From NCBI RefSeq assembly GCF_003019815.1, contig NZ_CP027773.1, positions 507,001 to 571,000 of the forward strand: a stretch of 64,000 nt of DNA, given 5' to 3'. This DNA comes from Variovorax sp. PMC12. Lineage in GTDB: Bacteria > Pseudomonadota > Gammaproteobacteria > Burkholderiales > Burkholderiaceae_C. The stretch's first letter is position 1. The number at the start of each line of letters is the position of its first letter. Of this stretch, positions 34,406 through 41,576 are shown one piece after another. The notes under the pieces were generated by a model. It did not search any database. It saw only the letters and a list, made by a program, of their open reading frames with translations, and was not told the origin of the DNA. Position numbers and translations under genes: made by a program.

Positions 34406-35347
34406 TCAAGGCTTGGGCTCGCCCAGCGAGGCGAGGCACCCCACGATGGCGTCGGCGGCCTCGTCCAGCCGGGGGCCGGGGCGCATCATCAGGTCGAAGC
34501 GGGCCGAGGCGAAGCTGCAGACCCGCCCGCGCTTTATCGCCGACATGGCCGACCAGCCCGGCCGCCCGGCCATGGCCGAGATTTCGCCCAGTGCCGACAC
34601 CATCAGCACGTCGGGGTCGGCGCGCACCACGAATTCGGGGCTCATCTTGGGAAAGGGGCCGAGCGTGCCGGGCACCGCGTTGCCCAGCCCGAGGCGGGCG
34701 AGGGTTTCCCCGATGAAAGAGCTTTCGCTGGCTGCCGCCATGCCGCCATGCACTTCGAAGTACACCCGCCGGCCCTGCCAGCCGGCCGGCACGCGGGCCC
34801 GGGCGGCGTCCAGCCCGGCATCGAGCTTGCGCCAGTAGGCCTCGCCGGCGCCGGGGCGGCCGGTGGCGCGGGCCACGGTCTCCATCACGCGGCGCAGGTC
34901 GGCATGGGTCTTGGCGTCGAGCGCCAGCACCTTGATGCCCAGGCGCTCCAGCGGCTCGGCGGCACGGCTGCGCGGGCGCAGCAGCACCAGGTCGGGCTTG
35001 AGCGCGACGATGCGCTCGATGTTGGCGTCGTCGATGCCGCCCACCTGCGGCAGGCCCTTCACCGAAGCCGGCCAGTTGGCATGGCGGTCGATGCCGACAA
35101 GCCGGTCGCACGCGTCCAGCGCGCAGACGGTTTCGGTCAGCGAGGGCATCAGCGACACGATGCGCCGCGCCGGCGCCTGCAGCTCCAGCGTGGTGCCCCG
35201 GTCGTCCTGCAGCCGGATGGCCGTGCCGGCGGCCTCCGCGGCCGGGCCGAAGCCCAGCGCCACGAAAGCCGCGGCCTTGGCGACCCGGCGGACGGTGGAG
35301 GCCAGGAACTGGCGCGGGGCGGGAGTCGGCAGGGCGGAGGAGGTCAT
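34406..35347 (-). CDS. Cobalamin/haem-type ABC substrate-binding protein (BtuF-like)
   Basis: The 313-residue protein has an N-terminal secretion signal with RRVAK before a hydrophobic stretch (AAAFVALGFGPAAEAAG). The class III binding-protein fold follows: RIVSLMPSLTETVCALDACDRLVGIDRHANWP (about residues 63-94), VGGIDDANIERIVALKPDLVLL and GEISAMAGRPGWSAMSAIKRGRVC. This resembles BtuF and related vitamin B12 binders. No BtuC/BtuD genes are adjacent. The nearby B12 operon supports a cobalamin role by context only. The start at 35347 gives the signal peptide; upstream in-frame sequence is a shadow of the RIO kinase. Confidence 0.8.
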   Translation of the reverse strand: MTSSALPTPAPRQFLASTVRRVAKAAAFVALGFGPAAEAAGTAIRLQDDRGTTLELQAPARRIVSLMPSLTETVCALDACDRLVGIDRHANWPASVKGLPQVGGIDDANIERIVALKPDLVLLRPRSRAAEPLERLGIKVLALDAKTHADLRRVMETVARATGRPGAGEAYWRKLDAGLDAARARVPAGWQGRRVYFEVHGGMAAASESSFIGETLARLGLGNAVPGTLGPFPKMSPEFVVRADPDVLMVSALGEISAMAGRPGWSAMSAIKRGRVCSFASARFDLMMRPGPRLDEAADAIVGCLASLGEPKP

Positions 35348-35370
35348 CGGGCGGGCGGGCGTTGGCCCGC

Positions 35371-36222
35371 CTATTGTCGCGGCGTGCGCAGGCGCAGCAG
35401 CCGCGCGGCCTCTTCCTCGCGCGCGTCGTCCACCTCGCGCAGCACGTTGCGCAGGTCGACAGGGCCGGTCTCGGGCACGAAGCTGCCGGTCAGCTCGGTC
35501 TCGGGGCGCAGCTGGCCGCGTTCGTAGAGGTGCCAGATCTCTTCGCCGAAGCGCGTCTTCAGCAGCGCGGGCGCGAACTGGCCGAAGAAGTTGCGCAGGT
35601 TCTCCACGTCGCGCAGCAGCATGCGCCGGGCGTGGTTGTTGCCCGCGGCATCGACCGCCTGCGGCAGGTCGATGACGACCGGGCCGTCTTCGGCCAGCAG
35701 CACGTTGAACTCCGAAAGGTCGCCATGCACGATGCCTGCGCACAGCATGCGCATCACCTCGCGCAGCAGGCTGGCGTGGTGGCGCAGCGCGTCTTCGGGC
35801 GAGAAGGCCACGTCGTTCAGGCGCGGGGCGGCGTCGCCGTTGGCGTCGGTCACCAGGTCCATCAGCAGCACGCCCTCCAGGAAGTTGTGCGGCGTCGGCA
35901 CGCGCACGCCGGCGGCGGCCAGCCGGTAGAGCGCATCGACCTCGGCGCTCTGCCAGATGGCCTCGGTCACCTGGCGGCCGAAGCGCGTGCCCTTGGCCAT
36001 GGCCCGCGCCTCGCGGCTGTTCTTGACGCGGCGGTTCTCGGTGTAGTCCACGGCCTGGCGGAAGCTGCGCTTGTCGGCCTCCTTGTAGACCTTGGCGCAG
36101 CGTGTCTCGTCGCCGCAGCGTACGACGTAGACCATGGCTTCCTTGCCGCTCATCAGCTGGCGCACCACGGTGTCGATCAGGCCTTCGTCGATCAGGGCCT
36201 GCAGTCTCTGGGGTGCTTTCAT
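35371..36222 (-). CDS. RIO-type serine protein kinase (PA4780-like)
   Basis: The 283-residue kinase contains the RIO fold: SGKEAMVYVVRCGDETRCAKVYKE (nucleotide loop and catalytic Lys, about residues 25-48), the catalytic loop GIVHGDLSEFNVLL (about 171-184) and the metal site VVIDLPQAVD (about 190-199). Bacterial relatives are stand-alone RIO1-like kinases whose substrates are mostly unknown. Its start overlaps the stop of the upstream double-GNAT gene by 4 bp (36219-36222). Confidence 0.87.
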   Translation of the reverse strand: MKAPQRLQALIDEGLIDTVVRQLMSGKEAMVYVVRCGDETRCAKVYKEADKRSFRQAVDYTENRRVKNSREARAMAKGTRFGRQVTEAIWQSAEVDALYRLAAAGVRVPTPHNFLEGVLLMDLVTDANGDAAPRLNDVAFSPEDALRHHASLLREVMRMLCAGIVHGDLSEFNVLLAEDGPVVIDLPQAVDAAGNNHARRMLLRDVENLRNFFGQFAPALLKTRFGEEIWHLYERGQLRPETELTGSFVPETGPVDLRNVLREVDDAREEEAARLLRLRTPRQ

Positions 36223-37319
36223 CGAGATGCCTCCTCGGGCGTAGTGGAACGGGTGGCGAGAAAGTCCCGCAGGCTTCGGGTGCCGACCTGGTAGAGCCTG
36301 TCGTGCCGGTACGGCGCGAAGCCCAGGCGGTGGTTGATGGCGAGCATGGGCGCGTTGACCTCGGCGTTGCTGGTGATGGCGAGCGTGACCTCGGGATGGC
36401 GCTCGCGCACGAGTTGCAGCATGGCGGCCTTCACGCCCTTGGCGAGACCCTTGCCGCGCCATTTGCGCGACACGGCCGTGAGGCGCTGGCTCATGCGGTC
36501 GGGGTAGCGCGCATTCCAGCTGGCCTCGCACATCGCGGCCAGTTCGTCGCCGTCGAGCAGCAGCACCAGGAAGTGCTCGCCGCCGCGGCGGTCCATTTCC
36601 GCGTACCAGGGTGCGAAGTCTTCGAGGTCGTAGCGAAAGGGCGGACGCTGCAGGCCGGAGGTGGGTGCGTCGTCGAACAAGCTGGACATCGGGCCCACCA
36701 GCGCCGCCAGCCGCTCGTGCGGCACGCGGCCGGCATGCACCTCGGCGCGAAGGCCGTGTGCAGGCGCGAAGCCTTCGGTGCGCCAACGCGCGAGCTCCTG
36801 CCAGTCGAGGCCGTCGAAGCGCATGCGGTTCTCGACGCTGCGGTGCTTTTCGCTCGCGCCGATGGCCCGCAGGAAGGCGTGGCCCCCGGGCATGTGCGCC
36901 TTGATGGTCGCGATGGATTTGCCGTGCTGCTCCATCTGCGCCAGCAGCGTGCGCAGCAAGGCGCTCGCCACGCCGCGCCGGCGGTGCGGCAGCAGCACGC
37001 CGCCCCAGGCGTCGATGAAAGGCGCAAAGGGCTTGCTGTCCGGAGTGCTCGGGCGGCGGAAGCTGGTGCTCAGGCTGCCGATGAATTCGCCGTGCTCGCC
37101 CACGGCCAGCACGCGATGAAAGGCATAGAGCGGGGCTGTTTTCAGCACCTCGCGCCGGCGGTCGGCGTCGGTCTGCACGGGCTCTCCGGGATGGTCTTCC
37201 GCGGAGCGCAGGCGCCAGTAGGCGAGAAAGCGATCCCAGTCGGCTTCGCTCGCGCGCTGGGGATCGAACACGGTAGTGGTCACGGTATGCCGCGAATGCG
37301 CGGCACGGGGTTCAAGCAT
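36219..37319 (-). CDS. Double GNAT-domain acetyltransferase
   Basis: The 366-residue protein has two GNAT domains. The first, about residues 10-160, has VLLPHRRRGVASALLRTLL. The second, about 220-360, has KWRGKGLAKGVKAAMLQL and ITSNAEVNAPMLAINHRLGFAPY. The layout resembles mycothiol-synthase/aminoglycoside-type tandem GNATs; the substrate is unknown. The start at 37319 (MLEPRAAHS) is plausible; 37361 is an alternative. A short ORF with a strong ribosome site lies upstream (37487-37552) and might be its leader. Confidence 0.8.
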   Translation of the reverse strand: MLEPRAAHSRHTVTTTVFDPQRASEADWDRFLAYWRLRSAEDHPGEPVQTDADRRREVLKTAPLYAFHRVLAVGEHGEFIGSLSTSFRRPSTPDSKPFAPFIDAWGGVLLPHRRRGVASALLRTLLAQMEQHGKSIATIKAHMPGGHAFLRAIGASEKHRSVENRMRFDGLDWQELARWRTEGFAPAHGLRAEVHAGRVPHERLAALVGPMSSLFDDAPTSGLQRPPFRYDLEDFAPWYAEMDRRGGEHFLVLLLDGDELAAMCEASWNARYPDRMSQRLTAVSRKWRGKGLAKGVKAAMLQLVRERHPEVTLAITSNAEVNAPMLAINHRLGFAPYRHDRLYQVGTRSLRDFLATRSTTPEEASR

Positions 37320-37407
37320 GGGTTTGCCTTGATTCGAAAAGGAACGGGGCGCGGCCGGCACACGCGTGCTGGCGGCGGCGTTTGAATCGGGGCGGTTTGT
37401 TGTCGCT

Positions 37408-37423
37408 GCGGCGAAAGGGCCGC
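37408..37423 (-). other. Small hairpin in the leader of the double-GNAT gene
   Basis: GCGGC and GCCGC arms (37408-37412/37419-37423) flank a 6-base loop about 90 bp upstream of the GNAT start and about 60 bp after the small upstream ORF. It is a possible attenuation or stability element; evidence is structural only. Apart from this and the small ORF, 37320-37642 holds no gene I can support. Confidence 0.3.
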
Positions 37424-37486
37424 GGGTACCAGACTGGCCGCGCCCGTCAGGGGCACGTGCTGCGCGGGTGAAGCGTCAGCAGTCGG

Positions 37487-37552
37487 TCAGAGGGCTAGGG
37501 GAGGCACGACAAACCGCACGATGCGGGGGGCGTGAACAGCGGTGTCTTCCAT
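37487..37552 (-). CDS. Possible 21-residue leader peptide
   Basis: ATG at 37552 is preceded by AAGGAGGT, an almost ideal ribosome site at correct spacing, stronger than at most annotated genes here. The frame encodes 21 residues (MEDTAVHAPRIVRFVVPPLAL) and ends at TGA. It sits between the retron reverse transcriptase and the double-GNAT gene on the same strand. A TTCACA-17-TACAGT promoter-like pair lies upstream at about 37590-37620. It could be a regulatory leader peptide for the GNAT gene. Translation is inferred from the Shine-Dalgarno match alone. Confidence 0.45.
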   Translation of the reverse strand: MEDTAVHAPRIVRFVVPPLAL

Positions 37553-37642
37553 CGCGTACCTCCTTCTGTGGCTGTTTGTCGGAGCGACGACTGTAGCTGG
37601 CTTGCCTTGCGCTGTGAAGCGGCGTGTGGTTTTGGCGCTCGC

Positions 37643-39592
37643 TCACTTGCGCATGCTGTGCACGAGCGTAGCCACCGCGGAAGACACGAAGACCGCCGCC
37701 AGGAACCCGCCCCATCCGCTTTTTCGTCGCAGGAAGTTGCTGATGAACACGCCGCCGGTGAGCAGCCAGATCAGCGGGCTGGAGCCGGCCAGGAAGGTCG
37801 TGACCACGTAGAGCGCCTGGAACATCATGCTGACGATCCAGCCGATGCGGGACAGGGCGCCGGGCGCGGGGGCGGCCGCGGGAGTGGATGGCGCGGATGG
37901 CGCCTGCGTCTGCGCCGGGCGCGCCGCGGCCTGTGGCGCAGCTGCTCCAGCGGCAGCCTGTGCCCGGGCCGCATCGCGTTGTGCCTTCTTCTCTTCGGCG
38001 ATCTGCTCCGCTGTCTTCTCCAGCACGGGCGCCGCTGCCTGCGCGGGCTGCCACCACGCGGGCCACGGCGCCTGTCCCGCGGCCGACCGCTTGCGGAACT
38101 GGCCCGCGGGCAGGCTGCGTTGCGACGGCGTCTGCGGCACGGCTGGCGCGGCCGCCTTGCCGCCGCCGTGCTTCGCGGCCAGTGCGCGAACGCGTTCCAC
38201 GTAGGGCGCACCGCGCGCCGCGTCGGTCATCGCGATGAAGTTCGCGTAGCCGCGCAGCGCGCCGATCACGTCGCTGTTGCCGTTCCACTGCAAGCCCTGC
38301 GGGCCATGCCGTTCGGCCTGGTGCAGCACCGCGCGAAAACGGCGCATCGTGTCGCGGTCGAGTGATAGCTTGTCGTTGACCACGATGCCCGTCACATGCT
38401 GCTGCCGGTGCCTGCGCATGACCTGCTGCTTGTCGGGGTGCACCGTGAGGCCTTCGCTGGCCACGATCTGCTTCACGCGCCACAGCAGCTTGGCCGTGTC
38501 GCGGCTGTGCGCGGCGTCGGCCGAGAAGCTCAGGTCGTCGGCGTAGCGCGTGTAGCGAAAGCCGAGCTTGGCCGCGCTGGCGGCCAGCCGTGCGTCGAGG
38601 CGGCGGCACAGCAGGTTGGTCAGCATGGGGCTGGTCGGCGCGCCTTGCGGCAGCACGCGCTCGCCGCGCGCAACGAAGTAGCGGCGGCCGTCGAGCTGCA
38701 CTTCGTCGGTAGGTGCCTCGGTGCACACCAGCGCGAGCAGGCTCGCCACCTGCTGTGAATAGCCCAGCTGGCGGAACACGCCGCGCACGCGGCGCATGCC
38801 GATCGACGGAAAGAAGTCCTTCAGGTCGAGGTTGATCACCACGTCCTGCCCCACGTGCGGCGCGGCATTGGTGAGGATCGAGCGGCCCGGCAAAAAGCCG
38901 TGCACCGCGTCGTGTACCGGCATCTTCGCGAGGATGTTGTCGAGCACCCAGTACTGCGCGCGCTTCATGCGCGGCATGGGCGCGGAAATATGGCGCTCGC
39001 CGCCGCTCTTCTTGGCAATGGTGAAGCGCTGGTAGTGGCTCACGCTGGCTACGTCGCGGTGCCAGGCCAGGAAGCGCAGTTCGCCCAGGCCGATGCCCAT
39101 CGCCTGCGCGAGGTCGCCCGCGTGGTGCAAGGCGGGCAGGGCGTTGCGCGCCAGCACCTCGGCGTCGCTGCGTGCCTCGCCCAGGCCGCCGGACACGCCT
39201 TCGCCCACGTAGAGCAGTTCGCGCTGGCGCCGCTCGTGCCATGCCAGAGCGCGCGCATGGCGGCCCTGGGCGAGGCGCTGGCGGGTTTCCTCGCGGCGCT
39301 CGCGGGCCTTGGCCATGCGCTCCTTGCGCATCGTCTTCAGGGCCTTGTCGCGGTCCTCGATGCCGCGCAGCTCCTCGCCGAGCTTGCTCAGTGCGGCCTG
39401 CAGCTCGCTTTCGCGGCGGATCAGCCGGGCCTCTACCGTGGGCTGCGCCGCGTCCTGCGGCCAGAAGCCCAAGCGCTGCATTTCCTCGAGGACCACCTCC
39501 TGCTTCGAACCCTTGCGGATGCGCTCGTAGAGCTGCTCGCGCGTGAGTGCCGAGTCGGGAATGGAAGATGCGGGGGGAGACTGCATGGTCAT
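37643..39592 (-). CDS. Retron reverse transcriptase with N-terminal extension and C-terminal membrane segments
   Basis: The 649-residue RT contains INLDLKDFFPSI (motif A, about residues 253-264), LPQGAPTSP (314-322) and the catalytic YADD (350-353). Both retron hallmarks are present: NAxxH in TNAAPHV (242-246) and VTG (400-402). Residues 1-185 form a charged, largely helical extension (KTMRKERMAKARERREETRQR), as in myxobacterial retron RTs. Residues 480-580 are an Ala/Pro/Gln-rich linker with a short coiled coil, followed by hydrophobic segments at about 583-602, 605-619 and 627-645. It would make msDNA from the RNA encoded just upstream. ATG 39592 is chosen; 39586 is also possible. Neither has a strong ribosome site. 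Confidence 0.93.
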   Translation of the reverse strand: MTMQSPPASSIPDSALTREQLYERIRKGSKQEVVLEEMQRLGFWPQDAAQPTVEARLIRRESELQAALSKLGEELRGIEDRDKALKTMRKERMAKARERREETRQRLAQGRHARALAWHERRQRELLYVGEGVSGGLGEARSDAEVLARNALPALHHAGDLAQAMGIGLGELRFLAWHRDVASVSHYQRFTIAKKSGGERHISAPMPRMKRAQYWVLDNILAKMPVHDAVHGFLPGRSILTNAAPHVGQDVVINLDLKDFFPSIGMRRVRGVFRQLGYSQQVASLLALVCTEAPTDEVQLDGRRYFVARGERVLPQGAPTSPMLTNLLCRRLDARLAASAAKLGFRYTRYADDLSFSADAAHSRDTAKLLWRVKQIVASEGLTVHPDKQQVMRRHRQQHVTGIVVNDKLSLDRDTMRRFRAVLHQAERHGPQGLQWNGNSDVIGALRGYANFIAMTDAARGAPYVERVRALAAKHGGGKAAAPAVPQTPSQRSLPAGQFRKRSAAGQAPWPAWWQPAQAAAPVLEKTAEQIAEEKKAQRDAARAQAAAGAAAPQAAARPAQTQAPSAPSTPAAAPAPGALSRIGWIVSMMFQALYVVTTFLAGSSPLIWLLTGGVFISNFLRRKSGWGGFLAAVFVSSAVATLVHSMRK

Positions 39593-39610
39593 GGCGCTGC
39601 GCCACCGGCC

Positions 39611-39870
39611 GATGCACTGCTGAAGAAAAAAATGCGAACGAAGCGGGAATCTCGTCGAAGAGCCTCGGGACTGGAGGGCTCCACTCGACGCCGTACACGC
39701 ATGGTGACGCCGATGAGCTTCGAGGAAGCCGTACTGTTGTCGCGTCACCATGCGTGTACGGCACAGTGAAGAGACGTCCAGTGACGCTTGGGAAGTGCTG
39801 TGTGCGAGGGTGGCGATACGCCAACCGGATTGCAAGAGCCTTCCCGCTCCGTTCGCAAAAAGCAGTGTAT
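39611..39870 (-). ncRNA. Retron msr-msd RNA
   Basis: On the minus strand between the SWIM-gene stop and the RT start lies a retron-like RNA. The a1/a2 ends are 39841-39857 and 39633-39649: 17 bp complementary with one G-U, extended by a second near-perfect pairing (39860-39870 with 39611-39621). Inside, an msr-type hairpin TGGCG-ATA-CGCCA sits at 39811-39823. The msd region has a perfect 21-bp inverted repeat (39690-39710/39742-39762) whose 31-base loop holds a nested GCTTC-GAG-GAAGC hairpin. The branching G and exact msDNA ends cannot be fixed from sequence. Confidence 0.88.
39690..39762 (-). repeat. Perfect 21-bp inverted repeat (msd stem)
   Basis: The arms 39690-39710 and 39742-39762 are exact reverse complements, separated by 31 bases that contain a smaller 5-bp hairpin at 39717-39729. 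A stem this long and perfect is typical of the msDNA hairpin of retrons, and it lies in the 5' leader of the RT gene. Confidence 0.93.
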
Positions 39871-41576
39871 CAGCCGATGTGTGCGGTCCTTTCCTGATCT
39901 GTCGTCGTTGTCGTTGCGTTCTGGATGCCGGCCGTGGTCGGCAAGGCCGACAGGCGCAGCGCGAGCATGTGCTCGCACGGTCCCTTGGTCATGCGGTGGC
40001 GCACGAAATGGCTGCACTGGCAGTCGCCCGAGGCCACGCGCTGGTCGGTGTCGAGCTGCAGGCTCACCAGGTATTCGCGCTGGCCGGTCGCGCCCTTGCA
40101 CTTGCCGCTCAGCGCGAGGCCGCCGTCGGGCCGCGCCTGCGTCTTCACGTTGGCGATGCGGCGTGCGCGCACCAGTTCGGCGGCGGCTTCTTCCTCGGGG
40201 CTGGCATAGCGCAGCTTGTCCATGGGCAGCGGCTCGCGGCTGAGTTCGCGCAGGCGCCAGACGCCGTGCGCCAGGTCGTACACCACGCGGCCGGCCTGCA
40301 CGTAGCCGCCGAGCGCCGCGTCGACCGTGAGCGTCGACAGCCCGGTGGCTGCCGCCAGCTCGGCGGTGGTGGCGCGCCAGCGTTCGCCCAATGCTGCGAA
40401 CACGCGAAGCTGGCTGTCCTGGTCGACCGTGTGGCGCGGTTGAAGCAGTTCGAAGTGGCCGTTGCGCGACCAGTCGTTGGCGGTCCAGCCCGAGAGGCCG
40501 AGCGTGAATTCCATGTCGGGCAGCTGCGCCACCCAGAAGCTGGGCATCCCGGTGCCCAGCAGGTGCAACGTGAAGCCTTGCGCCACAGGCACCAGGCGTT
40601 CGAGCTGCAGCAGCCGGCGCCGGCCCCAGACGCGGATGTCGATGTCCGAGGTGGCGCTGTGCGTGGAACGCGGGCACACCAGCTCGTGCCCCCAGGGCTC
40701 GAACAGGATGCGCACCGGCTGGCCCGGCCGCAGGATGAAGCGCAGCGAGCGCGGCCCCACGCGCTCCTTGCGCCGGCGCAGCACGAGGCAGATGTTGTGC
40801 ACGTCCATCGGGTGCAGCTGCAGCCGCTGCGCCGGCAGCAGCATCGCGCTGCTCACCTGCAGGAAGCCGCGCACCCAGCTGTCGGGCACGTCGATCTTCG
40901 GCTCGTGGAAGGCTGGGTCGTTGTCGCTCTGAACCTGGAAGCCGCCGGGGTCGATGGCCAGCCGCGTGGTCTTGTAGTCGCGGATCTTCTGGAACTCGTC
41001 GTACAGAGACTCGGAGTAGTCGACGTTGGTGGTGCCGAAGGCATGGTCGCTCACCCGGTCGAAGATGTCGTGGCTGCACGAGAACATGCCGTAGCTCGAC
41101 TCGTCCTGGCTGAAGCACTCGAAGAACACGCGGTCGGGGTGCACCGTGATGACCGGATCGAGCACGAACCACGCCTCGCGGTTGACCTTGTAGATGTGGT
41201 CGAAGTAGCTCTTCTGCGCGCGCAGGAAGGGCTGCAGCACGGCCGACTTGCGCTTGCGCAGCTCGGCCAGTTCGTCGCGAAGAGGCGCCATCTGAGTCTT
41301 CAGCTCGTCGCTGCGCGCCATGAACTGCGCGAGCAATTCGCCTTCCTGCCCGGCCAGCCATTCGAGATACGCGCTCTTGTCGCGCGGCTGGAAGCGCAGG
41401 TCGCCCACCACCACGTCGTGCAGGGCCGACATGCCTTCGCGGAACGGCAGGTGGCGGTTGATGTCGGCCACGAAGTGCACCGGCGCGCGCAGCGTGTCGG
41501 GCGCGAACTGCAGCGCGGTGCTGTCGGCCGTGTGCTGCGCGCCGGACTGGCCGAAGTAGCGGTACTGGAATCTCAT
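39870..41576 (-). CDS. Winged-helix/SWIM zinc-finger protein (retron accessory)
   Basis: The 568-residue protein has a mixed N-terminal region with a charged coiled coil (about residues 75-115). A winged-helix-like segment follows (about 388-445: LRVFAALGERWRATTAELAAATGLSTLTVDAALGGYVQAGRVVY, with the wing VWRLRELS). The C-terminal SWIM zinc finger is CxC-x(12)-CxH with Cys519, Cys521, Cys534 and His536. SWIM domains bind DNA or protein. The gene overlaps the ARM-repeat gene upstream (ATGA, 41573-41576), and its stop codon abuts the retron RNA, placing all four parts in one operon. The WH-SWIM arrangement matches the accessory protein I recall from type XIII retrons. Confidence 0.85.
   Translation of the reverse strand: MRFQYRYFGQSGAQHTADSTALQFAPDTLRAPVHFVADINRHLPFREGMSALHDVVVGDLRFQPRDKSAYLEWLAGQEGELLAQFMARSDELKTQMAPLRDELAELRKRKSAVLQPFLRAQKSYFDHIYKVNREAWFVLDPVITVHPDRVFFECFSQDESSYGMFSCSHDIFDRVSDHAFGTTNVDYSESLYDEFQKIRDYKTTRLAIDPGGFQVQSDNDPAFHEPKIDVPDSWVRGFLQVSSAMLLPAQRLQLHPMDVHNICLVLRRRKERVGPRSLRFILRPGQPVRILFEPWGHELVCPRSTHSATSDIDIRVWGRRRLLQLERLVPVAQGFTLHLLGTGMPSFWVAQLPDMEFTLGLSGWTANDWSRNGHFELLQPRHTVDQDSQLRVFAALGERWRATTAELAAATGLSTLTVDAALGGYVQAGRVVYDLAHGVWRLRELSREPLPMDKLRYASPEEEAAAELVRARRIANVKTQARPDGGLALSGKCKGATGQREYLVSLQLDTDQRVASGDCQCSHFVRHRMTKGPCEHMLALRLSALPTTAGIQNATTTTTDQERTAHIG

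Noticed and set aside
37476..39824. Second long minus-strand frame overlapping the RT gene in another phase
   Set aside because: Low-complexity Arg/Gly/Ala-rich translation with no motifs, while the other phase has YADD, NAxxH and VTG.
39611..39870. CRISPR-like or insertion-sequence terminal repeats
   Set aside because: The repeats are inverted and nested around one hairpin, occur once, and fit retron a1/a2 and msd elements; there is no transposase.
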